NCBI GenBank assembly: GCA_034766995.1
Contig: CM068315.1
Location: 22,078,062 to 22,142,061 of the forward strand
Direction of reading: 5' to 3'
Length of the DNA stretch: 64,000 nucleotides
Source: Acanthacorydalis orientalis
Taxonomy: Eukaryota; Arthropoda; Insecta; Megaloptera; Corydalidae
Below the pieces are notes generated by a model. It saw nothing but the letters and a program-made list of their open reading frames with translations. It had not been told where the DNA came from and did no database searches. Positions 35,876 through 47,670 of this stretch are shown here, piece after piece. Every line of letters begins with the position of its first letter. Position 1 is the stretch's first letter. The translations under genes and the position numbers were made by a program.

Positions 35876-36891
35876 TATTATAAAATGTTGGACAATTAAA
35901 CAATGATAAAAAAAATTGAAATTTCAACGACGATTATATTTTGAACTCGTTCAAAAGATTATCACTTAAATAGTTCTTATCTGTTTAAGAACCATTCCTT
36001 TAATTTGAACTTAAACATTCCAAAGTTAAATTTTAATGTAATACCTTTTTGATTATTGAAGAATGTATAATTAACAATTCCATTTATTGACTTATTGAAA
36101 ATTACAACTGTAATAAATGTTTAAATATGATTACTTAAAAAATATTAAGACTGAATGAACTTAAAACTGAATTAAATTGTTCAATATCCGAAACCATACA
36201 AGGCTACTGCCAAAAATATTAAAAAAATAATCCAGAAATTAGTCAAGAACCATTTGATTAAAACTACTTTATATAAAATTTTGGAATGTAAATAGCAAAG
36301 AAAAAATATAATAACCAGCATCTTTTTTTAAAATTTGATTTTTAAATTATTCTCCAATTTTTTACTGCGCGCATTAGTTATAACAGTAAATAAAATCTCA
36401 TAGGACTGGAAATTGTTTATTAGTTTAAAATATAGCCTAGTTAGATTAAGTTATAATAAATATAATTATAATAAAGTTAATTGTAACATTAAATATAAAT
36501 AAGAAAATGAATTTATTCTCAAATTTTAAAATCGGAGAGAATTTTTACAGCGAATTTTTTATACAAAATAGTTTTTTTCATCAATTTATTATATTTAAAG
36601 GATTATCATTTTTCAAATACTGATACATGATATATTAACATTTTCTTCGTTTATTAGTTACTCGCATTAAAAAAACTATTATGATGTTGTTGGGGTTCTC
36701 GTAAAAAAATGAATAAAAGCCATTTAAACACCAATTTTTATACTTTTCAACTTTTAATTCATGTCACCACATTTAAATTAATCAATTTAGCTAAATGTTT
36801 CATGAAAAATAATTTCAGATATAAAGTAACAAAAATCCAAGGCACTCCAAAATTGAGAAAATAAGTTTCCGATAAATAAGTCTTACAAATA

Positions 36892-36896
<5 letters not shown>

Positions 36897-36945
<49 letters not shown>

Positions 36946-36946
36946 G
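36897..36946. repeat. (TA)n microsatellite
   Basis: About 45 bases of TA ending in CATATG. Confidence 0.95.
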
Positions 36947-37927
36947 TTTCTGAAAATTTAAATCTTTGATTCCCTTGTTGGATAAATTTCGCTTCTAATT
37001 TTTTCGAATTTGAAAAATTTAGTTAAATACATTTCTAATACATTTTCTGTCATCCCGTATCCAAGTTGATAATTGATTTCTTTCCAAGCTTTTTATATTA
37101 TTTTATTTTCAGTCTATACTTTGGTTTCTTTTCTTCACTATGTTTTAGATATTTTTAAGACAAACTCTTATCTTTTATTAATATACTTATAACTAATAAT
37201 TGTTTTCAGTTCTTACACACAACCTTATTTTACTCTTCTGAATTCGCTGAATTCTTATAGTATTTAGGGCCTATATTTTACTTTCACATAAGAAATGATT
37301 GATAACTAACCGGATACTTTTTCACTAAACAATCGATAATTTTTGATTTAAATATTACGTATTTACATACATTTCATCCAAATATGCTCCATTCCATGTT
37401 TATTCTCACAACTTCTTTAATAAATGTTTATATCTTACGAATGAGTTAAATTCAAACGTTCCTGATTATTCTTTAATTATTTTTTTGACAAATAAACACG
37501 ATAAGTAATAAATTTATTTTGTTGTGGTTTAATTTAAAACTTATATTTTTTATGACTTCAATTCTTTCCTCTAGCTCTTTTAAAGTGTTTTATGTAGATA
37601 ATAACAGTAAAATTTAATTTGTGTACTAGTGCATATGCACACGTATTTGTATAATGAATAACAAAGTACCTAAAATAAAAAAAAATTATTATGGTTATAA
37701 ATTTTAGAGTTCAGAGAATTAATACCATATGTGATGTGCGCGTAGATAACTATAAATAGATTTATTTTCAATGTATTTAAATTTCTAGTTTTCTAATGAA
37801 TTGTACTTTAATGCTTCATTTATAATCAGATAATTTCATTAATATTCATATCTTTTTGTCACCTGGCAGCATCATAAGAATTAGAAATATAAATTTCAAT
37901 TAAGTATCCAGTGGTTTAGTAAATATA

Positions 37928-37933
<6 letters not shown>

Positions 37934-37983
<50 letters not shown>

Positions 37984-37984
37984 A
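37934..37984. repeat. Compound (TA)n-(TG)n microsatellite
   Basis: About 26 bases of TA followed by about 24 bases of TG. Confidence 0.96.
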
Positions 37985-38232
37985 TTATTTGAATTACGAG
38001 TGTGTTTTTTCCATGTATCGATGATGATACATGTAAGATAAAGGCAAAATGAATATTTTTTTAAAATAAATTTAAAGCACCTTATCCGACTCCTCCGCTT
38101 CCGCATCTACTCTAAAAGGAACGTTCTGATATTAAGAGGTGTCATACCTCCAGTTGATGTGAAAATTAATGTTTTAGACATTTTTTATGGGATATATTGT
38201 AAAAAATAAAACAAAATATTCATTACACATTA

Positions 38233-38238
38233 TTTATT
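38233..38238 (-). promoter_or_regulatory. Polyadenylation signal of the 38.3-kb minus-strand gene
   Basis: AATAAA on the minus strand (TTTATT on plus), 58 bases after the stop codon of the terminal exon. Confidence 0.5.
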
Positions 38239-38295
38239 GGTCCTTTATGTACAAGAAAAAAATATTTACAATTTTTTTATACTAAATTATTTATG

Positions 38296-38375
38296 TTAAT
38301 TGAGATTCTTTCCACCACCACTAAACATACGCCGCCTCGCTGTTTGCATGATACCTTCTTTTGTTGTCAATGGCT
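38296..38375 (-). CDS. 3'-terminal coding exon of an unrecognised gene
   Basis: An 80-base minus-strand exon follows a splice acceptor (AATTTTGCAG). It carries two bases of a split codon, then PLTTKEGIMQTARRRMFSGG GKNLN and a TAA stop, and an AATAAA lies 58 bases further on. The arginine/glycine-rich, low-bias composition, better GC content than both sides and the complete acceptor-stop-poly(A) arrangement make it a good candidate for the last exon of a conserved cellular gene. Upstream exons should lie at higher coordinates on the minus strand but I could not find one; introns in such genomes can be many kilobases. I do not recognise the protein from these 25 residues. Confidence 0.55.
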
Positions 38376-38779
38376 CTGCAAAATTAATGAAGATTCATGT
38401 AAAATAATGTTGTCATAATCATATTTCGAATCAAATTTTATAATTTAAAAAAAATAAACAAACTGCGACATTTTAAAATAAAATATTTTTTTCATGAAAA
38501 CTTTATTAAATAAAATATAAAAAATGGCTCAAAATTTGATAAAAAAAGGTATTTTGAAGATTTTAAAAAAATGCATCGAAAAATATTAAAATTGTCTGAG
38601 GTAATTGTGCAAATAGTGAGGCGGCATATTTTTAATGCTGGTATAAATATAAATATATAAAAACATTAATTTTCACCGCGGCTAGAGATATGTAACCCCT
38701 TAAATTAAAATGTACAATCCGAAATATAAAAATAAATTTATTAAAAATATTAAAATTATATATTTAGTGGCATAATTAT

Positions 38780-39690
38780 GAAGCCACCAGATCGGTTATC
38801 AATCAAGAAGCCCATAAATAAATTTGAAACTATGACTTATACGTTCGATAAGCAGTAGGACTTGCTAAAAGTAATGTGTTCCTGCTTGAATACAAACTTC
38901 CCATCAATCAGTATCCCGTTAGCGAACACCAAATTGACAATATTGTCGTTAAAGGTCCATCCGAACACCTTAATTAACAAGATAGTAGATTGAAAAGACG
39001 GTGGTTCCCAGCACACCGCAGAGCCTATCGGTTTACGGAACAGTGCACAGAAATATATTTCTGATTTGATGAATCAGCCTAATTTAATGAAGGCCGGACA
39101 TTCCGACGAAGTAGGTTTTGGGCCGCATTCAATGCTCCATATCGTAGAAAGTAAATCTCAGAAATTAATCCTGGAACTAGAATGGTTTAAGCTGTGCGAT
39201 GAGATATAAACCTAAGAGCTCTACATAGCAGAAGGATGTAGTCTCCTTAATTCTTCCTTCTGTTTAATCAAGATCATGAAGAGCTTCCGCAGGCTGATAC
39301 TGGACTTGCCCGGTAAAATGTTCTATATAAATGGTTTTGGAAAAGCGGATCATCGCAGGCACCGTGGATCAATCCGTTGATATTGTATAACGGTCGGGGA
39401 CACCGAAAATTAGCGCAACCCTCTTGTTATTCGAATACCAGTCGTCGAACGCGCAAACATTGAATGCATCTACCTCGACAGAGAAATACCGGAGAGTACA
39501 GTTGGCAGAAAATTAAAGATATTTAGTCATTTTGTGCTGTCCAGCTGTTTCTAGAGTGTTATCATCTTTCTCGAGGGGAACGTAGACGTCGACAGTTTGC
39601 GCCACTTCCACGTCTAACGTAGGACGAAAAGAATTCTCTACCTAGAGAACATCTGGGTTCCGTGAATGACGCTCTAAGTGAATCCAAACT
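38780..39690. other. GC-richer unassigned relic block
   Basis: About 0.9 kb with composition like transposon coding DNA, open only over short runs on both strands. Minus-strand pieces include FANGILIDGKFVFKQEHI and ALIFGVPDRYTIST. None could be tied to a known domain with confidence. It lies just upstream of a plus-strand Jockey-like RT tail, so it may be the older part of a LINE or of another retroelement. Confidence 0.35.
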
Positions 39691-39934
39691 GATCTAAAAT
39701 TTGATATCATATAAACAGAAGTATTTTTATAACTTCAAAAACAAGTGACTTAGTTAAAATTTGACATACTTATTTAGAAAATTCTCAAGATGTACACTTT
39801 GGATGTAGTAATTTAATTTTTCATTCAAAGAATTGTTTTATCCTATCTTTCTCTCATAAGCAAGTCATAAAAAATAAATTCAATTAAAGCAGGGAGATCG
39901 ATAACCTCGTGTTAGTCAGGTCTCTCCGATCGTA

Positions 39935-40290
39935 CGAGTGAACGAGGTAAGGTATCTAGATATCATGTTCAGTAAACGCTTAAACTTCAGAATCCGTATG
40001 CAGTATGTGCTCTTGAAAATTTAAGCTCAGCTCTACAAATTGTGCTCGCTACTAAATACACAGTTGAAATTGTCACTGAGGAATAAATGTATGCTTAACT
40101 AAGCTATATTCGACCGATCATAATGTACACAGGTCTAGGTGTACATCATTACGAACATGAAGAGGCTACAGGTGTTACAAAACCGGCGTGTGCGTCTAAT
40201 CGCAGACGAATATTACACTGAACCTTGACCTCCAGCTACCTACTATCGACGAGTTTGTCTGCGATTAGCGATCGGCTGTATAAAATACCT
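39935..40290 (+). pseudogene. Jockey-like LINE reverse-transcriptase C-terminus
   Basis: Plus-strand frames read NEVRYLDIMFSKRLNFRIRM, then LYKLCSLLNTQLKLSLRNKC, then MKRLQVLQNRRVRLIADEYY. These match the end of Jockey-clade ORF2 (consensus .vkYLGv.lD.kLtw..Hi, ..LyplLnr.SkLsl.nK.llYk, .kLQv.QNk.LR.ItnApwy). The catalytic RT blocks upstream and the 3' end with poly(A) are not recognisable. Several stops make it dead. Confidence 0.75.
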
Positions 40291-40368
40291 TACTATTTTT
40301 TTTATAAAATTTTGTCATTATTTAACAAGGAATAAAGCAATCCTTTTATATTTTACTAGCTAATAAAG

Positions 40369-40370
<2 letters not shown>

Positions 40371-40411
<41 letters not shown>
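40371..40411. repeat. (TA)n microsatellite
   Basis: About 40 bases of TA; a shorter TA run is at 40452-40472. Confidence 0.95.
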
Positions 40412-40415
<4 letters not shown>

Positions 40416-40472
40416 CTACAATTAAAAATAATACTGATGGACTAACAATTAAATATATATATATATATATAT

Positions 40473-41684
40473 CAAGACGTATAAGATGAGGTCGAAATTG
40501 ATAAAATGTATATAATTATCATATATCGATCGTATAAGATGATATGAAATTGAACACCTCTTTAACATATTATAATACAATTTTATGTCTAAAATGAAAA
40601 CTAGGGAAATTACATTTTTCGATTTAAAATTTCAAAAATAAAATTCGGGAAATCACATTGTTTTGACCACGACCTTACATACAGGTCCGAAAACGACGGT
40701 ATCACTTGTTTGTCGAACTTTTTAATAATAATCTTTTAATAAAAATCGATCCCAAATTTTATATCTAGCATTACAAAAGTATCCGAAACTCTAACTTCAT
40801 GAATATTTGCACTTTTTAAATAGTAAAAACAGTATAAGCAGCATATAAGATAGATTTAATCAAGAATTAAGAAATTGATATCATAGAATCACAGAATGAA
40901 GATATTGAATTAAGAAATTTTTTTTTCATTTCCAGTAATTATTTTAGCTAAATTGATTAATTATTATGATAGAACAATCAATTGTAAAAATGACCTAAAG
41001 TAATTTATTAATGGAAAATAAATGCATGACATATATTTCAATACGCATATCATGTATTCAATATGTAAGCACTGTAAATTTGTATTAATTTTATGGACAT
41101 TTCGTCATGATCAAAAAATATTTTAATTAATTATTGATCATTTTTGATTGTTGTTATGCACATTTCGATAGTAATACCATTATTATCAGAGCACTAAGGC
41201 TCTGAAAAATCACATTTTTTGCACTTTAATAGTTTCAATTACACACAAACCATTTCGAGAACCATCCAACAACCCAAATTTCGATTCATAATAATTAATT
41301 GCTTTAAAATTAAACAAATAAAAATTTATATGATCTTTTTTTCTTTATAAGTTACGTACATAAAAACAATTCAGTTCTTTTTAATTTTAAGTGTCATTAT
41401 ATTCGATGATATAACGTTTTCCTATAAACGCACATATAAAAACATCAAAAATTAAAATTTTAACTTCCTTTAAATAGCATATAAGATAGATTTAAATTTT
41501 ACATCCAACCTTAGAATGTAAGAAAAAAGAATAATCTATCATTTTTTATTAACTTTTTATATTTCCTGTGTAAACATTTTATATATCCTTAATTTTATTA
41601 TAAAAACTTGATATTATAAATAGAAGCCGCTTTAATGAACATAAAAAAAACACGTTAATAAAAACGAACCGAATTACACATATA
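40473..41684. other. AT-rich intergenic stretch
   Basis: Contains a local duplication (CGTATAAGATGAGGTCGAAA and CGTATAAGATGATATGAAAT near 40477-40550) and family A copy 4. No gene seen. Confidence 0.45.
41085..41215 (-). repeat. Dispersed repeat family A, copy 4
   Basis: In reverse complement shows ATTACTATCGAAATG, AACAACAATCAAAAATGATC and TTTTTTGATCATGACG, the first half of the family as seen at 35.7 and 61.7 kb. Confidence 0.5.
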
Positions 41685-42485
41685 CTAGAGTCGATTGATA
41701 AATATGGTAAAAAAAGCAATTTAAACCACCGTTTTTTGGAAGAAACATGATTTTATTTCTCAATATAGTCTCCATTGAGAGCTATACATTTGGTACAGCG
41801 AGTCTGCAAAATACCCATTAACGGCGGCGATGACATCCTCATTCGATGAGAATTTCTATCCACCGAGCCAAATTTTCAAGTTTGGAAAGAAGAGAAAAGT
41901 CGTATGTGGCCAAGTCTCGAGAAAAAGGTGAATAAGGAATTTACCATTGCAACGATCGATCTGTGGGATGGAGCATTGTCCTGATTCAAGAGCACTTTTT
42001 TATGCACCAATTTTGACCGTTTTTGATTCAGCTCTTCTTTCAAACGGTTCAATGATGTTGCATAATAGGCTCCTGTTATCGTTTTTCCCTTCGTTAAGTA
42101 GTCGATCTGGATGATTCCCTGGGAATCCTAAAAAAAAAACAGTTGCCATCACCTCCCCAACCGACAAAACGGTCTTCACTTCTTCGGCGAACTTTCACCA
42201 GTCGTTGTCCACTACTTTGACTGCTACTTCGACTCAGGTGTGTTAGTGGTGGATCCATGTTTTATCCATGGCGATGAATCGACGCAAAAACGCCTACTCG
42301 TTTTTTTCCATTTTTGTGGAAACTACTACAATGCTCGATTTAAACATCTGTTGAACGTGAACAACACGTCGCTTTTGACTGAAATTTCGCCTATGCTAGT
42401 TTGAAAAGTGACACTTGATAGCCGTAACGTTATCATATGAATGGTGGTGCCACATACATTTACCAAACTTATTAAATAACCTTCG
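41685..42485 (-). mobile_element. Mariner deletion derivative, copy 2
   Basis: 801 bp with inverted termini CTAGAGTCGATTGATAAATA and TTTACCAAACTTATTAAATA followed by ACCTTCG, each next to TA. Minus-strand frames show DKTWIHH, SVGEVMATVFF, GKNDNRSLLCNI, RNSHRMRMSSPPLMG and CTKCIALNGDYIEK, that is, the mariner catalytic region to the C-terminus. The residues before the first aspartate block, including the helix-turn-helix domains, are missing. The deletion point and flanking text (GTTTGAAAAGTGACACTTGA) are shared with the copy at 23272-24013. It is a non-autonomous, inactive element. Confidence 0.85.
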
Positions 42486-43424
42486 TACTTTTGAAACAAA
42501 ACAATGTAAGTATTACTAAAGTAATAATAAGAAATCGGAAAAAATATTTAAATATATCTATTGAAATACAACTCAAAGACTCAATTAGATATATACGGTA
42601 TAACAAAGTGTAGAAAGAAATTTAAATAATTTGTATACAAGAAAAGAAATGAAATAGAATTGATTTATGATTCGAAGAAATATCAACATAATTAAAAAAT
42701 AAAAACATTTTATTATATAGCAATTAACAGTTTGCGATTTGACCACAAACTGTTTACATTTTCTCACCTAATAAATAATATTAATATTATTTAATCATTA
42801 GACATTTTACTCCAGTTTCTATAAAATGTGGTGTATTTATTACATTATTTATTTTAATTGTTGTTTCTATAAAATTAATGACCATAAAGTTAAACGCATG
42901 CATTACATTTTTTAGTGATTACTTAAATGTTTATACACAGTATGTAAATTAATGGGTTAATCATAATACTTGTTTAAAATGTTTAATTATTGATAATTAA
43001 AACGTAGATTTTCCGCGTTTGTAGCTCGAATTTATATTACTTTCTAAAGAATTAAAAAGAAACTACTATTTCTTTGTAAACTATGTTTGTAAATAGAATC
43101 AATGAAAAGAAGATATTTTTTAAGAATCTCTTAAAAAACTGCGTCCATATTGGAAAACCCTTTAGAAATACGTAATATTTTTATTATCAACTATCTTAAC
43201 TTTGCCAAATTTTAGTAGCCTAGCAATTTGTAAATTGCAAAAACAGTCAAATTTCAATAAATGTTGTCATTTTTCTATGTTGTTAAAAATTATTAAATTT
43301 TGAAACAAAATACTTATACTCATAATAAATGTATAATCATTGTCAGTTTTTTATTCTTTTTTGGTGTTATACTCAATAATGCAACAGTTTTTAATAAGAG
43401 TATAAACGTATTTGAACAAAAGGA
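42486..43424. other. AT-rich intergenic stretch
   Basis: About 0.9 kb without recognisable gene or terminal repeats. Confidence 0.45.
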
Positions 43425-43805
43425 TTTGTTCAAATTCATCATCGAAATACATATCAATACTCTTGTAGGTCTCTTTTAATTTTTTCACTCACTGAATTAG
43501 ACAAACCTAAATCCAAGAATATTTGAAATTTTCTATATTATCCTCATATATTTTATTACTTAGAACAAGTTCTGCAATCATACTGTCACAAACAACATTA
43601 AAAGAATTAATAATGAAATTTTCCCGTGAAGAAAATGAATGAGTTCCCATATTATTTTTGAGTGTCCTACGTAATTCATCTTGTTCAACAAAAGTTTGTT
43701 TCTTTTTCTATATTAGAAAATTCATCACGGAATTTTTTATTGAAATTTTCTAATGATTTTAACAAATTGAACTTTTAACTAGCAAACATTCAATTGTTTG
43801 CAGTA

Positions 43806-44347
43806 TGTTGCATTTTAGCAAAATAACGCAGTGTAATTTGAATGTTAGTTTCTAAGTAAATTGCGGTACCGTTCAAATCAGGTATAAGGGCACGCATACC
43901 TTTCATGTACCGCAATAAACTAATAAAGTTCACTGCTGCGCAGATGAACTGCTAATGGTTATTTCGGGTTTTTCCCTTAATTAAAAATAAGCCGGTCAGA
44001 CTAATGGTTATTTCGGGTTTTTTCCCTTAATTCAAAATAAATTAAAGATAAGCCGTGCCGAACTGTTTGTCGGCACGTACACAATATTGTTATAAAACCT
44101 TTTGTGCTCCCTTTCCAAAGGCCAAGAAATAAACGTAGTAATAGTTTTTGCAGCGACGCGCTATAAAAGCGTCGCTACCGCCAAAAATATTGAAGCCGCA
44201 GGTCGAACGTACTAGAGAGCAGTTGTCGAGCAATCACTCTGTAACTCACAACTTGCCTACATTTTTCTATCAATAAACTCATTTTTATTTTGAAGCAAAT
44301 TAAACTCTGTTGTTTTATTTGTGTTTCAACCAAATAAATATTCAACA
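43806..44347 (+). mobile_element. Solo LTR inserted in the hAT pseudogene
   Basis: 542 bp beginning TGTTG and ending CAACA, flanked on both sides by the 5-bp target duplication CAGTA (43801-43805, 44348-44352). The empty site is visible in the second hAT copy near 48310. A promoter-like CTATAAAAG is at 44161, a poly(A) signal CAATAAACTC near 44272, and a 49-bp tandem duplication (CTAATGGTTATTTCGGGTTT) lies at 43952 and 44001 in the presumed U3. An 8-bp-stem hairpin CGTGCCGA/TCGGCACG is at 44054-44077. Orientation follows from the TATA and AATAAA. Family (Ty3/gypsy or BEL/Pao both give 5-bp duplications) is not determinable without internal sequence. Confidence 0.92.
44161..44168 (+). promoter_or_regulatory. 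LTR TATA box inside an inverted repeat
   Basis: CTATAAAA flanked by AGCGACGC (44152-44159) and its exact complement GCGTCGCT (44169-44176), so the core promoter sits in the loop of an 8-bp stem. Confidence 0.7.
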
Positions 44348-45804
44348 CAGTATTTTGCTGTTAGCATTGTTTCTTTGTAAAATAGTGTTCTAAATTATTG
44401 TCCTTAGAACCGATTCGTATTTGTTCATTTTCTTCAATAAAGGTGACGCTTGCACTATAGTTATTTTTTCCAAATTTTAATTGCAAATATTGAATAAGGC
44501 GTTTTTTATACGATTGTAACCAATTTTGAAAGCCAGTATCGCATCTTCTTTCACCGATCATCTAGTTTCAGATAATTTTATAACAGTTAAACCATTTTCA
44601 CATTTTTCCAGATGAATGCACACAATTTTTGAGCGAAAGTGGATGCAGAAAAGAGTATATAGTTTTTGCACAAACATAAAATAGTTACATGGAACTCTAT
44701 AACTTTCTGCAGCGAAATTACTAACTTAATTTAGAGAGTGATTAACGCAAGATATGAAGACCGTACTCGGACTGTCCTCTTTAATGTGTGTTTGTAATCC
44801 TGAGTATTTTCCTGAAATGTTCGCAGCATTGTCAGAATGATTGTCCTTGACAAAGTTTGTTATCTATGCCTTTTTTGAAACAAATAATAATTGTCCTACC
44901 AAATGTGATAACGTATGTTCTTTTATCGGTATGAATCCAAGAAATCTTTAATATCACCATTTGGTGATACATATCCTGCAATTAGCGTTAGTAGATCAGT
45001 ATGTAAAATATCAGGTGTAGAGTGGAGTGTGAGATAGAATTGCAGATAGAATTTCTTCTACTATAAATGATGTTACATGTTTGCTAACAATGCTTATGTA
45101 TTCATCGCAAATGTTATGTAACGAATATTAATATTTCCTTGTCCACGATTACCGTACTTCTGTAAGTGTAATTTTAAAAATTTATCGTATTCACTTAAGT
45201 ATTCCTTTATCCTATCGGTCATTTTCCTTCATATATATGCATTTTTCACGCAAATTTATCTTATTATCCAAGACGTGTAAGTGTAAGCTTCGTTTCTTTA
45301 TGTAATAATTATATTTTTTATCCGAGCTCGGGGCTCCTGACCGCTACCATGTACATCACCCGCTGACCAGCAATTATAAATTTTTGTGTTTGTTTGTGTG
45401 TATATAAAGTCAATTGTATATTAAAAAGTATAAAATAATTAATATTCATATTTTAATATTTTTCAATTGTAAAATTTTTTGATTCGTAAATAAAATGTAA
45501 TGCAATGCGTTCTATTCATATAACAGTTTTTTAACAGTTATTTAACAACTTTTTATTAATGAAAACATGTAAAAACGTTTATTTTTAGTCAAAAACTAAT
45601 AATTTAAGTCAGGAATAAATTAAAATAATTCATCTATTTTTTTATTTTACTGATTCATTTGCTATGTTGACTAATAACGAATAATAAAATATTTTTCTTT
45701 ACATTAATAATAACCTGATATTGTAAGGAGCCGAGCCTCTATATATTATTTATATTATATTCAATATTCAACTTCTGAACTGTAGGGAGAGAGAGCTTGG
45801 CTCA

Positions 45805-45807
<3 letters not shown>

Positions 45808-45859
<52 letters not shown>
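45808..45859. repeat. (TA)n microsatellite
   Basis: About 52 bases of TA, about 30 bases before the candidate LTR at 45892. Confidence 0.96.
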
Positions 45860-45860
<1 letters not shown>

Positions 45861-45891
45861 TTAGGTTATCGCAGCTATGTTACTTCTTGAC

Positions 45892-46436
45892 TGTAAAGAG
45901 TTTTGAATTTGGTCAGAATGAATATAGTCCGAATATTATAAAAGTTAATGTTTAATAAATAAAATAATACGATTACAAATAACATTAATACACAGCAATA
46001 GTACAGTTAACATGCTAAGCCAACATTTCATGCGCCACACGAGCCCCGAGATCGACTTCCCCATTTCCGAGATCGACTGACACATATATATACCCGGCCT
46101 TTCGACCCCCGCTGACTCCATATGCTCGTATTCTTCTTCTGTGGCATCTCGACCACCCTGCTAGCATCCGTCGTCCGTCGCCATTTAGATCACCATGATC
46201 GCATCCGCAATATGTCTGTACAATGACCACCCTTGTCGCATCGCTTTCACTTCTTACTACCCTTGCACACAGTCTTAATCACCCATTCGTACATACACAC
46301 ATGTTCGTGCAGATTCTTAGAGTTATACGTCGATACAATGACCACCCTTGTCGCATCGCTTTCACTTCTTAGTACCCTTGCACACAGTCTTAATTACCCA
46401 TTCATACATACGCACATGTTCGCACAGATTCTTACA
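45892..46436 (-). mobile_element. Candidate second LTR (no target duplication)
   Basis: 545 bp, GC-richer than its surroundings, starting TGTAA and ending TTACA (inverted termini). On the minus strand the order is a 115-bp tandem duplication, then GGGTATATATATGTGTC (TATA-like, near 46085), then an AT-rich tail, resembling U3-R-U5. The flanks do not match (CTTGAC versus ATATTT), no primer-binding site or polypurine tract is adjacent, and no protein is nearby. It may be a recombined solo LTR or an unrelated GC-rich segment. Confidence 0.35.
46220..46436. repeat. Tandem duplication, period 115 bp
   Basis: ACAATGACCACCCTTGTCGC begins both units (46220 and 46335). About 100 bases are shared with only a few substitutions (for example TTACTACCC versus TTAGTACCC). 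Confidence 0.95.
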
Positions 46437-46686
46437 ATATTTACTTTATTATACTACATACGAAATCGTATAAAAGCATCAGAATACTTATATGATATTA
46501 TAAGTACTAAAAATGTTGACCACATTTTTCTTGATACAACCAGATTATTTTCACTTTATTTGTAAACTTTTAATATACTTCAGGCGAAATCTCTTAAATT
46601 AGATCAACGATTCTTTTCTATTTTTTCAAACAATTCCTAAAAATAAAAAAATAAAGTATCGTGACATGCATAGAGGAGAACAAATG

Positions 46687-46714
46687 ATATATATATATAT
46701 ATATATATATATAT
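46687..46714. repeat. (TA)n microsatellite
   Basis: About 28 bases of TA. Confidence 0.9.
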
Positions 46715-46915
46715 GGAGAGGATTAATTTCTTTTAAAATTGTGCATTTTATTAAAAAATATTCTTATGATTTCATTAAACAAGGAGATGTATGCAATGGA
46801 ATTTTTTTCATTACAATCACACTCATTCGTTTTATTAATTAACGTAATCTGAAATTGAAAACACACACATTACCAGTATAAACGATATATACAAATGTAT
46901 CCTAACTTTTGAATA

Positions 46916-47068
46916 TACAATTTCAATAAAAATATTGTATAATAAATTATTTTGTAATATTTAGAGCTATAATGCTGAAAAAAGTATTTCTGACCCTCAC
47001 CCTCGCCCTCACATTACAATTTCAGTGAAAATTTTATGAATTATTTTGTAAGATTTAGAGCTATAATG
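46916..47068. repeat. Diverged tandem duplication, period about 99 bp
   Basis: TACAATTTCAATAAAAATAT to TTAGAGCTATAATG recurs as TACAATTTCAGTGAAAATTT to TTAGAGCTATAATG; the spacer contains CCCTCACCCTCGCCCTCACA. Confidence 0.8.
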
Positions 47069-47533
47069 GACAAAATTACTTCCGACTCGGAGTTCGGCCT
47101 ATGCCTTCGTCTTTAATATATTACTAGCCATGAATAGCAGCTATACTTATATAGAATAAGTACATTATATAACATTTAATGTTACAAACATTGTTGCATA
47201 CATTTAATGATTTACAGATATTGTTATTACTTTCTTTACTTAACAGCAATTCTCATCTAAAATCATACACCATATATAGAAAAATGTTTAGTTTTCTAGA
47301 ACGGCTAAGGATTGATGTAATAGATAAGTTTTATGCGCAGTATATTTTCATGTAATTAAATTAATCCGGGAAGCAACAAAATTATGTATGTATTTAAATC
47401 TCGAAGAAAAAAATTTCACAGTCAAAATCATACGATACAATGGAAATTTTTCAAAATTAGAAGTAAATTATATAATATCAATGAATTTTGTGTTAGTATA
47501 TCATTAACAATTTTTATTGCAAAGTATCAACTA

Positions 47534-47573
47534 AATTTAATAAGCAAAAATTGGAGCAGTCTCAGTAGTAACG

Positions 47574-47635
<62 letters not shown>

Positions 47636-47670
47636 CGTTTCTACTGCGACTGCTCCAATTTTTGGTTATT

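Larger units (their letters stand above)
34937..38232. other. Long AT-rich intergenic stretch
   Basis: About 3.3 kb holding family A copy 3 (35720-35875) and TA arrays at 36897-36946 and 37934-37984. No gene was recognised. Confidence 0.45.
43425..45260 (-). pseudogene. hAT-type transposase pseudogene (DUF4371 type), copy 1
   Basis: Minus-strand frames from about 45260 downward read DEYISIVSKHVTSFIVEEIL, HTPLYTPDILHTDLLTLIAG, YVSPNGDIKDFL, a decayed RG.SYDNA.NMSGKYsGlQ region near 44840-44780, then FQNWLQSYKKRLIQYLQLKF. This is the layout of the DUF4371/ZMYM1-like branch of hAT transposases, an RNase-H-like fold. Stops and shifts are frequent. The C-terminal part continues to about 43425 and is interrupted by a complete 542-bp solo LTR at 43806-44347. 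A second, directly oriented partial copy at 47742-48590 shows the uninterrupted sequence. N-terminal zinc-finger and TIRs are not seen. Confidence 0.8.
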
